Assembly (NCBI GenBank): GCA_023974075.1
Contig: CM043800.1
Span: forward strand, 33,354,952 to 33,418,951
Direction: 5' to 3'
Source: Chaenocephalus aceratus
Lineage: Eukaryota > Chordata > Actinopteri > Perciformes > Channichthyidae
Length of the DNA: 64,000 nucleotides
Part shown: positions 54,897 to 64,000 of the stretch, piece by piece
Position numbering within the stretch: the stretch's first letter is position 1
Layout: each line of letters starts with the position of its first letter
Program-made: the position numbers and the translations under genes
Notes under the pieces: generated by a model
Told to the model about the DNA's origin: nothing
Database searches by the model: none
Seen by the model: only the letters and a program-made list of their open reading frames with translations

Positions 54897-55744
54897 TACA
54901 TCAGATCTAACATGTATGTGGAGGCTATTTGAAACAGAAAATAACAAATGTAATTAAATAATAAGTTTGTTGTTCCAATGGATACAATTTAATGAGTAAA
55001 AGGATCTTATAATTACTAATTTAATATTTATTAATAATTTCCCGTACACTATATATCAATTTTCTATCACTTCACTCCATACACAGTGTGGAATGCAGAC
55101 GGCTGCAATCCTCGGGTGAATGTCTGAATGCACACAAATCAAAGTGACGAGTTTGCTTTTGTTACAGAGTGATGGTGACAGCCCGCTGGCCTCAAGGGCG
55201 GTTGGAAGGCAGCGCGCTCTCCTGAGCTCTACCCTACTGCTTCACAAAGGCTGCATGAAATGTTCACAAAGCCTGGAAACCTCAAGCCATGCATTCCTTT
55301 GCCACCTAAACCTAATATGACATGTATCCCTAAAGCAATGCAGATGTAATGCTGCAAAATCCGGCCTACAATGTGGGATCCTTGGACATTTTTGCACATT
55401 TACCTCTGGAAATAATACTATTGCGTTTTTCCCACCCAACATACTAAAACTTAATTTATGGATTCTTTTGTAGGTTGTCAATGACAGCTAAGCTGAGTGA
55501 AAATCAAGCTCAACTGCAAGCGAGGCACTTTCTATTTACCTTTTTAGAGAGGTTACTGCTCCTTTTCTTTCTGGCAAGCAACATCTGACAGCTGTTTAAA
55601 ATGCTGAATGGAAAAGAATGTCAATCTTATAGTTTTATAGCAAATACTGGTTTATTGGAAGAGCCAACACTTGTTTGTTTTACAAGGCTGGTTTACATCT
55701 GTCACTTTTCCTCTGCAAGTAGAGGTGACAAGTTACATGCCCAA
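54897..55744. other. Non-coding, no gene seen
   Basis: Repeat-free. No frame has similarity. The part at about 55,090-55,390 is of balanced composition. Confidence 0.5.
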
Positions 55745-55746
55745 TA

Positions 55747-56348
55747 GGCGCGTTCACACCGCAGTACTTTTCCCACTTTAGTTCCGATATAGTTCCGAAA
55801 TGTTGCGTTCACACCAAAAAGAGCCGGAACTAAAATGAGTTCATGAGAACCTTTCACCCCCTTTTCCGTCCCTGCTAGAGAGCAGGGACTTTCGTGGGGG
55901 GAAAAAAGGTTCCTATGTCTGATTGGCTGGGCGGATTGCAAACCACGCCCCGTAAAACTCCCAAAACGTTTGTGAAGCCGCCATTTTATTATCCTCGCAT
56001 TAGCATTATTAGCATTAGCCCAGTGCAGAAATGCAGAGAGACTAATTTATGGCAACACAAAATAAAACATGGGAGCGGTGGAGATGAGGAGTGGGTGTCG
56101 GCCATTCTGGCGATTTCTACTGAAGCCAGTCCCCAACTCCGGGGACTTCCGGCCGGGGACTTTGGGCGGCAGTATACGGCGTTGAAGTGGTTTGCGGCCT
56201 GCCAGTAAACCCAAAGCAGAAGAGAAGTGAGGTCAGCGGCTTCTTTGCCTAATCTTATTCCGGTTGTGAACGCGATCTGTACTTAGTTCATGAGAACTAA
56301 AGAGTTCTCATGAACCTTTGTGGGAAAAGTACTGCGGTGTGATGTGCC
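55747..56348 (+). mobile_element. Harbinger-like element, copy 1
   Basis: Inverted ends GGCGCGTTCACACCGCAGTAC (left) and GTACTGCGGTGTGATGTGCC (right, 56,329-56,348). A frame at about 56,048 reads MATQNKTWERWR before a stop, then a shifted continuation. A W-x2-W start fits a Myb/SANT-like protein, the second ORF of Harbinger elements. Inverted relative to 61,201-61,890. Confidence 0.75.
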
Positions 56349-57492
56349 TAATAATGCGCCTATTAAGGCCTATTGGTCATCACACCCTAATAAAGTCACT
56401 GTGGTTCCCCTGCAGCATACACCGTCCTGATTTTAACTTCATAGTATCTTTTTATTCACTAGCATCTCATTAAAACTATACAACACAGTGAATACAGTGC
56501 CAGTGTCCATTGGAGTACAAACGTCTGTTAGGGAAACTAAAGGCTTGTGACATAAGGTAATCAAAAGCATTGTAATCACTACACTAAAATCAGGACCCAG
56601 GAAGAAATGCATTATCACAACACCACCCAGCAGACCGTTCCCCTCTCTCTGTCACTTCATTACCCCTGATGTCGATTTCTCTATTTGCTGAGACATGCGC
56701 AATTCTCCAGGGCTTGTTGTGTCAAGAAAAGCTGAATCAGCAGTAGGATCTTCCGAAAAAAGAAAAATCAGCTCGGAGAGAGAAAAACCACGGCAAACAC
56801 ATCCAGTTTCTATTTTGATTTATTGCACTTTGTAATTACAATAACCAAAGGGCTTTGCTCTAATGTGCAGATATTCAAGTACAAGCTGATTTATTTTCTT
56901 GCCACACAGGGAAAGTTGTTATAGCCTCGTGTAGTTTGCTTATCCGGCTGTGTACAGTATTACTGAGGGCATGCATGGGAACGCTTCATTGTGCAAATGT
57001 GAATACGTTTGGGAAATGAGTGCTGATGTCTGCAGGGTGGCAGTGCTGTAGGAAATGGATACAAGACAAATGATTGGGTGGGAAAATATTCAATGTGAAG
57101 AAAACTTAAGGATCCCTTTCCTGCCTGTTTAATTATTGATTTTGAATGAAAACGGTGTCAATAGGCAACGCTAAAGCCAGACTCATAGCTCCCCTTTGGG
57201 GCATAAAGCCAATGCTCCATGTTAACATGATGCCATCCAAGCAGAACTATCATGGCAACTTGGTCACCAGACAGTTCACTGGTTGATCCCACAGCGACCT
57301 CGAAACTCAGATATATAGACAGACTCATTAGGTGCAGCTGCATCTTCTGCATGCATGAATGAATATCCCCCCTCCTTCGTAATAGTCTACTCATTATGTT
57401 TATAAAGGGATATAGTTTGCTATTTTAAACCAAGAAGAAAAATGTTGACTTCAGCTTTTTGTGTCCAAAACAAAGATGTTTGGGATGTTTCA
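56349..57492. other. Non-coding, no gene seen
   Basis: Single-copy. About 56,640-56,980 is conserved-element-like (TTTGTAATTACAATAACC). No coding frame of note. Confidence 0.45.
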
Positions 57493-57681
57493 CCTTAGTC
57501 CAGGGGTCGGCAAACAGCGGCTCTCGAGCCGCATTCTGCTCTTTAAGCCCTCTACTCTGGCTCCCTTGAGCTTAGACCAAAATAAGAAGGAAATAAAATA
57601 AAACATTTGTAGGACTATTTATATTTTGTTGCACAGTTGACATTTTTTCGTATCTTGTATTTTGAGGTGATACTGTGACCA

Positions 57682-58288
57682 GGGCCGGCCCTGACCAATA
57701 TGCTGCCCTAGGCAACATTTTAGCTGGCCCCCCAAAATGCAGACACTCACTATGACTTAAGCATGCATGCACATGCACGGTTGTGGCATGACCACCTAAA
57801 CAGAAAGATATGGACACAAGATGTGTGCAAATGTAATTAGTATCCTATCCATGTGGACATGATTTATGTGGGGGGTGGACCTAACATCCTCCAGGGAGGT
57901 CCGGGGGCATGCTCCCCCGGGAAGATCTTTTTTTTTTTATATTGCAGTTAAAAGCATCAATCTGGTGCACTTTGAGAGCAACATTAAGAGATCTATGTAT
58001 CCATACTCTCATCTCATCTCTCAACACCCATATGAAACAGAACTGTAAGCAGATTTTCTTTTTCTTTATGGTATTTTACAAATCACTCTTTTAAACTGTA
58101 TTCTTGTTTATTAATAACAACTTTTTTACTGTCATATAGTATTTTATACTATAAGATGCTATAGTAATAGTATACTATTTTATACTATTCTTTTTTTTTT
58201 TTACAACTATAATGATCATATAAAGGTGCGCCTTTACCTCACTGAGCTGAGGTTATCAGAGCCTCTCAGTCTTTCAGGAGAGAGCTCT
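57682..58288 (+). mobile_element. GGCCGGCCCTGACC-type element, left part
   Basis: Begins CAGGGCCGGCCCTGACCAAT and runs TGCTGCCCTAGGCAAC, a repeat start common in fish. Shares ordered blocks with 9,270-9,893 and 11,518 onward. The right end is not identified. Confidence 0.55.
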
Positions 58289-58291
58289 CTA

Positions 58292-59075
58292 ATGGCGCGT
58301 TTCCACTGCAGGCCTCGCTCGGTTTGGTTAGGCCTTACGGTACGTCCACACAGCAGCTTCAGAAGCAACTTCCAACGCTTCTCTGCCCATTGACTTTGAA
58401 TGGGGATGACGTCACTTTGCCTCGCTTTTCCCCGAACTGCATTGTGGGGGAGCGAAGCGAAGATTTCCAGGATGTCCAGGATCTTCAGGATTCAAAAGTT
58501 GAGCAATGTTCAACTTTTGAAGCTGAGCTGGAAGCGCCAGCCAATAAAAACACGTTTATGCAAATCTGACAGTAGAAGCGCTAGCCAATCAAACCGCGTG
58601 TAAGCAGGGAGAACCAGACCTTCATTTCCTCATATTCCAAACGAGAAATTACGGTAGCAAATCACCCGGTTCTTTACGACCAGAACTATTAACGGGATAC
58701 AAACCGGAGGAACCAGGCATGGAGGGAGGTGGCAGAGACAGTGGGTGAAACTGGTAGGTTTTCGCCTGTTTGGGGAGTTTATATTGTAATATTGTAGTAT
58801 ATTGCTCGCATAAAATCCCCGGGGTTTTTTGCTTTGTATGTCGGGGGCGGGAGATTCATGTGATTGGTTGTTGGTCGCATTGCTCGCAAAAAATCCCCAA
58901 GCTGTCAGACACGCCCAGCTCCAAGATGTTCAAGATTTTTGAAAAGCTGCTGTGTGGACGTACCGTTATTAGGCCCGGCTCACTTTAATGCTGCGCTTCC
59001 ATTACAGTTTAGGAACTGGGGTAGTTACTATAGTAACGCAGTGTAGGCGGAGCGGAGCCGTGACGTCATCTTCAA
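58292..59075 (+). mobile_element. MITE related to 53,862-54,295, interrupted and truncated
   Basis: Begins ATGGCGCGTTTCCACTGCAG and follows the 53,862 MITE (in reverse) up to GTGACGTCATCTT, then diverges, so the second terminus is missing. A Harbinger-like insertion splits it at 58,335. Confidence 0.7.
58338..58965. mobile_element. Harbinger-like MITE with TTA target duplication
   Basis: Ends CGGTACGTCCACACAGCAGC and GCTGCTGTGTGGACGTACCG are a perfect inverted pair. TTA flanks both sides (58,335-58,337 and 58,966-58,968). The surrounding MITE resumes exactly. 628 bp, no coding capacity. Confidence 0.88.
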
Positions 59076-60000
59076 TGAGAGCCCCAGAAAAACAACACAG
59101 CCGTTAGCTCTTAGCACTCAGAGCTCACAGCTCTTCATGCTTTTATGGATTTAGAAAAAAAAGATTTTATTGATTTAAAAAATAGTTGTATTGATTTAAA
59201 TTGACATGCATCCGCTAAGAAAAGTAGTCCGTTGTTACTGTTTGAGCTAACGTAACAACGGCAGGAACTGCTTCGATAGTGTTTTTGAGGAGCTTTTTGA
59301 TTACAGATTTGAAAACATCGTTGCTTGCTTTAAAAGTAGCACAATTCATTATGTCAAACTTTGGAAAGTATCTAGATATCCCTGCCCTAATGCCAAAGTA
59401 ACTGGCAACTGAATATGTGTCGCCGTTTGATGTCTATGTCTGGACCGCTGCGTAAAAAGGAGGGTTTCTGCCCCATTACTTCTCTTCTTACTTCTATAAG
59501 AATAAAACACGGAGGACGGAGATCTCTTTTTGTCCCCCTCTTCCCCCCGCTGCAGCCGAGCAGCTGATCTCAAAGCACGCTCCCCTCTCCTGCAGGGTGG
59601 CGTGGTCAGCTGCAGCTCACAGAATCAGCCCCCTGCAAAAACAGCGCTGGAAAGAGCAAATAGAGTGAAATGAGGCATGGCTAAAATGCAGGATCTTTTT
59701 GGTATTTTTTTTTAATAGTTTTTATAGGTTTTGCTATCTGTTTTGTGTAGCGTGGTTCTACAAGCAAGTCAATGCATTCATTGGGTGGTATCAGAGAGTT
59801 ACACGGGTCTGTAAATGCAATGAAAACAATTGGCCACAGCAAATCATTTATATTAAACATGTAATTTTTACTTTTGAATACTTCAGTACAAAGGATGTAT
59901 TGAATAATTTAAGTGATATATGTGTACACATATGCATCATTTATTAGTCAAAACAGGGCTACATTTGATTTAATTAAAAGGTATAATATGTGGTAAACTG
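59076..60000. other. Interior of the hAT element, no gene
   Basis: AT-rich DNA with a short GC-rich stretch (59,500-59,650). No transposase domain recognisable. Confidence 0.5.
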
Positions 60001-60025
60001 AAGAGCCCTTTGGGAGCCGAAAGAG

Positions 60026-60079
60026 CCGGCTCTTCTTGGTGAGCCGAGCCAAATGATCCGGCTCACCAAGAAGAGCCGG
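60026..60079. repeat. 20-bp perfect inverted repeat
   Basis: Arms CCGGCTCTTCTTGGTGAGCC (60,026-60,045) and its exact reverse complement (60,060-60,079) with a 14-nt loop, inside the subterminal region of the hAT element. Subterminal repeats of this kind often bind hAT transposase. Confidence 0.9.
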
Positions 60080-60437
60080 AATTCCCATCACTAGAAGACA
60101 GCTGACGATCTTCAGTCATAATTCAATCAGTTAACTATTTTTAGGGTGCAGCTATAGGTTTTATTTATTTCAAAGTGGGCCCAATTTAATTATATTCATT
60201 TTCTTCAAATGTGCAGAGGACTCCCCACGTGCTGTGTTGATTTATTTTGAAGTAGGCCTGTGTATTTTAGAGGTAAACAGTTTTATATAATGTAATACAT
60301 AATAAATGCAACAAAACTGTAGTTTTTGTCTGTGATATAACAATACGTACAAACTTTATAAGCTATCAAGCTATCAAACATGTGTTGCGGCTCCAGACAA
60401 AAAAGATTGGTGGAAAAGTGGGCAAAATGGCTCTTTT

Positions 60438-61068
60438 CATCAATCAATCAATCAATTTTTATTTATATAGCCCAATATCACAAATATTACATTTGTCTCA
60501 GTGGTCTTCACAGTGTGTACAGAATATCAGTATGACAACACGAGACCCCTCTGTCCTTAGACCCTCACATGTACCAGGAAAGATTTCCGAGAAAAGCCAC
60601 AGTTTAAAGGGAAACATGGGAGAAACCTCAGGGAGAGCAACAGAGGAGGGATCCCTCTCCCAGGACGGACAGACATGCAATATGCGGTGTGTAAATTGAA
60701 AAGGATATACATTTGCAACATAGGTAGTCCAAATGTTTGAAAATGCATGTGTGTATAATAGAAGATGAATCCACGAAGATAATCCATCCAGGACCTATGA
60801 TCCAGGACCACAGCCAAGACTCAAGATCCAGGACACAGGACCGCAGGATCATCCATGACTTCCGGATCCCGGCGTATATAGACACCAAAAAGAAAGAAAT
60901 TTGGGAAGCTGGGTTAATCGGAACATGAGAGTACACAGGTATAGACAGAGAGAAGGAAGAAGTAAGATGTCCCCCGACAAACTAAGCCTATATCAGCAAA
61001 ACTAGGGGCTGAATCTAATCAGCCCTAACTATAAGCTTTATCAAAAAGGAAGGTCTTAAGCGCACTCT
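60438..61068 (-). mobile_element. LINE 3' part inserted in the hAT element
   Basis: On the minus strand it ends GGGCTATATAAATAAAAATTGATTGATTG, a 3' tail with (ATTG)n. CTCTTTT flanks both sides (60,431-60,437 and 61,069-61,075), a 7-bp target duplication. Internal sequence TCCCTCTCCCAGGACGGACAG (reverse orientation to the tail) is common in fish repeats. Removal rejoins the hAT subterminal sequence. No reverse-transcriptase motif is readable. Confidence 0.75.
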
Positions 61069-61107
61069 CTCTTTTGGTCAAAAAGGTTGCAGACCCCTGC
61101 CTTAGTC

Positions 61108-61200
61108 CATACATTATTGCACTGTGAGCATAATGTTAGCTATTTGCTTTATTGTCTGTATCACACGATCTAAGGAACTTCGTGCACAGTGATAACATTA
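61108..61200. other. Spacer
   Basis: Short non-repetitive spacer between the hAT element and the next Harbinger-like copy. Confidence 0.5.
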
Positions 61201-61890
61201 GGCGCATTCACACCGCAGTACTTTTCCCACAAGGGTTCATCAGAACTTAGTTCATGAGAACTCTTTAGTTCTCATGAACAGAAGTACAGATCGCATTCAC
61301 ACCGGAATAAGTCCCTGGGGGAGGATTAGGCAAATGAAGCCGCTGACTTCACTTCTTCTTCTTCTGCTTTGGTTTACTGGCAGGCCGCAAACCACTTCAC
61401 GGCGTATACTGCCGCTCAAAGTCCCCGGCCGGAAGTCCCCGGCCGGAAGTCCGGGTTGGGGACTGGCTTCAGTAGAAGCTGCTGGGAGTCCCAGCAGCTT
61501 CTACTGAAGCTTTCGAGTAAATTGCCAGAACGCCGACACCTCCTCATCTCCACCGCTCCCATGTTTTATTTTGTGTTGCCATAGGTTAGTCTCTCTGCAT
61601 TTCTGCGCTGGTCTAATGCTAATGCTAATAATGCTAATGCGAGCATAATAAAATGGCGGCTTCACAAAACTTTTTGGGAGTTTTACGGGGCGTGGTTTGC
61701 ATTCCGCCCAGCCAATCAGACATAGGAACCTTTTTCTCCCACGAAAGTCCCTGCTCTCTAGCAGGGACGGAAAAGGGGGTGAAAAGGTTCTCATGAACTA
61801 ATTTTTGTTCCGGCTCTTTTTGGTGTGAACGCAACATTTCGGAACTATATCGGAACTAAAGTGGGAAAAGTACTGCGGTGTGAACGCGCC
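61201..61890 (-). mobile_element. Harbinger-like element, copy 2
   Basis: Inverted ends GGCGCATTCACACCGCAGTAC (left) and GTACTGCGGTGTGAACGCGCC (right). The body is the reverse of 55,747-56,348, with the same MATQNKTWERW start (minus strand, near 61,580) and the CTGATTGGCTGGGCGGAATGC block. A private 45-bp palindrome and a duplicated CCCCGGCCGGAAGT block distinguish this copy. Confidence 0.8.
61466..61510. repeat. 45-bp perfect palindrome
   Basis: Arms of 22 bp (61,466-61,487 and 61,489-61,510) around a single central base, with no mismatch. The related element at 55,747 has only one arm's sequence. Confidence 0.95.
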
Positions 61891-61892
61891 TA

Positions 61893-62222
61893 TTGGGTCG
61901 TTTGTGGCCCCTCTGATCAAAAGTGCTTTTTGATGTCTGATGTGAAAGGATTTCTTGATCTTCCTCCAGATGTCCAGTGACTCGTTTGACTTGTTTGGTT
62001 GGCTTTGATTGACTGAAAGTACATGCTAACATGTTAAACTCCATTTAAGTCCATACGATGCTTTTGTACACTCGAGAGCACACTATACATTATGTTGGCA
62101 ATTAAGGCACATTTCTAACCGTAGATGGTCTAATTTAGGTAAATAGTCATGACTCTTCAACAGAAACAATACCACTAATTATACTTAAGCAATTATTACA
62201 GTACCCTGGTAAATGTATTTAT
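61893..62222. other. Non-coding, no gene seen
   Basis: Short single-copy spacer before the ZBED-type hAT element. Confidence 0.5.
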
Positions 62223-62419
62223 TAAGGATGCACAGAATATTCGGCCACCGAAAATAATCGGCCGAAAACTGTTAAAAAGGCCCTTTCGGCCGAAAAAATA
62301 TCACCGAATGTCAGAGAACAGGGTTACGTTGGTAACCTAATGTGTTGTTGTGATGACGTCATCAAAACGCGGCGACAAGCACGCCGCGCGACCATGCTCG
62401 CGGCTGGCTCACAGCCAAC

Positions 62420-63923
62420 ATGTCTGCCGCTTGGAGATATTTCAAAATATCCGAGAAAGAGGCGCGGATTGCGATTTGTTAAACGTGTTCAGCTGACATT
62501 TCGCGAGGAGGTGTAACTGCAAAGACTTTCGCCACTTCGGGATTACTCCACCACTTGAAATCAAAACCCCGGACAAATATGCGGAGTATGATCAAATCAC
62601 TAGCGCACAGAAAAAAAAGTCCTTCCCAGCAGCCCGACTCCTTCTGTGGCGAACCTTTTTGAAAAGGTAAAAAAGTTTCCAGTGAAGGTCCCAAGGCAAA
62701 GGGCATTACTCGGAAGTTAATGGAATGCATCGCCATGGATGATCAACCGTTTTCTGTCGTACAGGACGTTGGATTTCGTAGGCTTATTGAGCACATTGAG
62801 CCACGTTATTCCTTGCCTAGCAGACGGCACTTAGCAGACGTGTGCTTACCTGAACTGTACAATGTCGTTGCTAATCACATCCATGAGCTCTTGGCTACAG
62901 ATATTACAGCCATCAGCTTCACGACAGACATATGGAGCTCAGACGTAAGCATCACCAGTATGCTCAGTCTAACTGCACAATGGATCGACAAGGATTTTAA
63001 ACTGCAAAAGATTCTGCTGCATTCACAAGAGTTTAGGGGGTCTCATACAGCACAATCCATCTTCTTGGCATTCGACACATGGCATATCGACCGACCTAAA
63101 GTGCACGCAATAGTCAGTGATAACGCAAGAAATATGACTAAAGCTATGGAAGAAGGCAATCTGAGTGGAATACGCTGCATGGCCCACACTCTGCAATTAG
63201 CTGTGAACGAGGGAGTGTTGGCTCAACGGAGCGTAAAAGATCTGTTGGCAGTAAGCAGAAAGATTGTTGGTCACTTCAAACATTCTCAACTGGCCTATTC
63301 TCGCATAGAGCCAATACAAGATGAGCTTGGAGTAACAACGAAACGGTTCCAACAAGATGTGAGTACACGGTGGAACAGTATACTTATTATATGCTGGAAA
63401 GCCTCTTTGCTCAAAAGCGAACCTTGGCTACATACAGCGCAGATCATGATCTCCCCGCATCATTCTCTCCAAACCAGTGGATCTTAATGGAGAACATTCT
63501 CTCCATTCTTGCCCCATTTGAACAGCTAACTAGAGAGATTAGCTCATCTGACGCATCGGTGGCAGACGTCATCCCTTTACATGCGGCTCTAAAGCGTCTT
63601 CTAAGGAAAGAGGTTGAAACGGACCGTGGAGTAAAAACTATGAAAAGTACACTCTTGGAGTCTGTTAACATACGTTTTGCTGATATCTACTCTGATCCCC
63701 TGTACTGTATCGCGACTGTACTTGACCCGCGATATAAAGATCATTATTTGATGCGGGGAAAAAGCAAAGCGCACGAGACATGATCCAGGCTGTGTTGGAT
63801 AAGGAGAACCCACGAGAGGAGGCTGCTGCGCACAGCACAGGAGACGTGACGCAGACCACAGAAAAAAGGGCTTGTCTGTCTACGGAGGAGGAGGAGGAGG
63901 AGGAGGAGGAGGAGGAGGAGTTC
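62420..63923 (+). pseudogene. ZBED1-like hAT transposase pseudogene
   Basis: From the ATG at 62,420: SAAWRYFKISEKEARIAIC, TAA at 62,480, TCSADISRGGV and LLHHLKSK (a BED finger), then a frameshift. KLMECIAMDDQPFSVVQDVG begins the hAT domain. ISFTTDIWSS carries the first catalytic Asp, HAIVSDNARNMTKA the second, then RCMAHTLQLAVNE and DVSTRWNS. A 2-base insertion near 63,380 shifts the frame; the next frame reads YYMLESLFAQKR to LDPRYKDHYL. Another shift near 63,775 leads to an acidic Glu run and a stop at about 63,923. The C-terminal dimerisation domain is missing. Living relatives cut and paste hAT elements. Confidence 0.88.
63884..63920 (+). repeat. (GGA)n tract encoding poly-Glu
   Basis: A GAG/GGA run within the transposase frame encoding about a dozen Glu residues, ending in Phe and a stop. 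Confidence 0.9.
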
Positions 63924-64000
63924 TGACTTGGTTACTTACTGTACTATGTGCTACTGAATGTGATATGTATTAGTACTGTATGTGCTGCTATGTAATATGC

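Larger units (their letters stand above)
57501..61099. mobile_element. hAT element (CAGGGGTCGGCAAAC ends) with 8-bp target duplication, heavily nested
   Basis: Starts CAGGGGTCGGCAAAC and ends GTTGCAGACCCCTG. CCTTAGTC is identical on both sides (57,493-57,500 and 61,100-61,107). These are hAT (Charlie-like) termini. The 3.6-kb span has grown through insertions: a GGCCGGCCCT element, a MITE with a Harbinger element inside it, and a minus-strand LINE. No transposase frame is left. Confidence 0.92.
62223..64000 (+). mobile_element. hAT element with ZBED-type transposase, left part
   Basis: Starts near AAGGATGCACAGAATATTCG with GGCCACCGAAAATAATCGGCC, a terminus style usual for ZBED-type fish hAT elements. 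It contains a nearly complete but broken transposase gene. The right end lies beyond the window, so target duplication could not be checked. Confidence 0.75.

Overview
The window reads as a vertebrate, almost certainly teleost, nuclear chromosome segment. It has long AT-rich non-coding stretches, CA/TG microsatellites and a transposable-element repertoire typical of ray-finned fish: Rex3-like RTE, Rex1/L2/CR1-type LINEs, hAT and PIF/Harbinger non-autonomous elements, TA- and TTAA-target MITEs, and a P-type (THAP9-like) transposase. I see no convincing host protein-coding exon, rRNA, tRNA or CRISPR array. Nearly every open frame with recognisable protein similarity belongs to a transposon, and all of those are broken.

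Layout. 1-4,589 is mostly single-copy non-coding DNA with one DR1-like triple half-site at 2,271-2,290. 4,590-6,760 holds a decayed hAT element with a BED-finger remnant and a 5'-truncated Rex3-like LINE. 7,646-13,711 is layered with MITEs, a solo LTR at 10,439-11,020, a telomere-motif hairpin and hAT-related fragments. 13,712-19,080 is mainly single-copy. 19,080-28,663 is a dead L2/CR1-type LINE split by three DNA transposons: a 3.9-kb long-inverted-repeat element with a perfect 8-bp target duplication, itself filled with LINE fragments, and two opposed Harbinger-like elements. 28,670-29,613 is a minus-strand LINE with another LINE in its tail.

30,786-31,267 and 41,664-42,033 are further copies of the TTAA MITE seen at position 1. 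33,281-40,413 is a hAT-like remnant holding a P-type transposase pseudogene (minus strand, three exons, THAP finger), which is itself split by a 1,046-bp hAT element with an exact 8-bp target duplication. 42,034-52,783 is a 10-kb largely repeat-free stretch with a short duplicated palindromic segment and conserved-element-like sequence. 52,792-62,222 is a dense nest of hAT, Harbinger and TTAA elements. 62,223-64,000 is the left part of a ZBED-type hAT element whose transposase gene is frameshifted.

The strongest evidence is structural: target-site duplications (8 bp for hAT, TTA for Harbinger, TA and TTAA for MITEs) and reading frames that resume on the far side of an insertion. These give a relative order of insertion events. 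The non-repetitive spacers could be intergenic or intronic; the sequence alone does not say which gene they serve.
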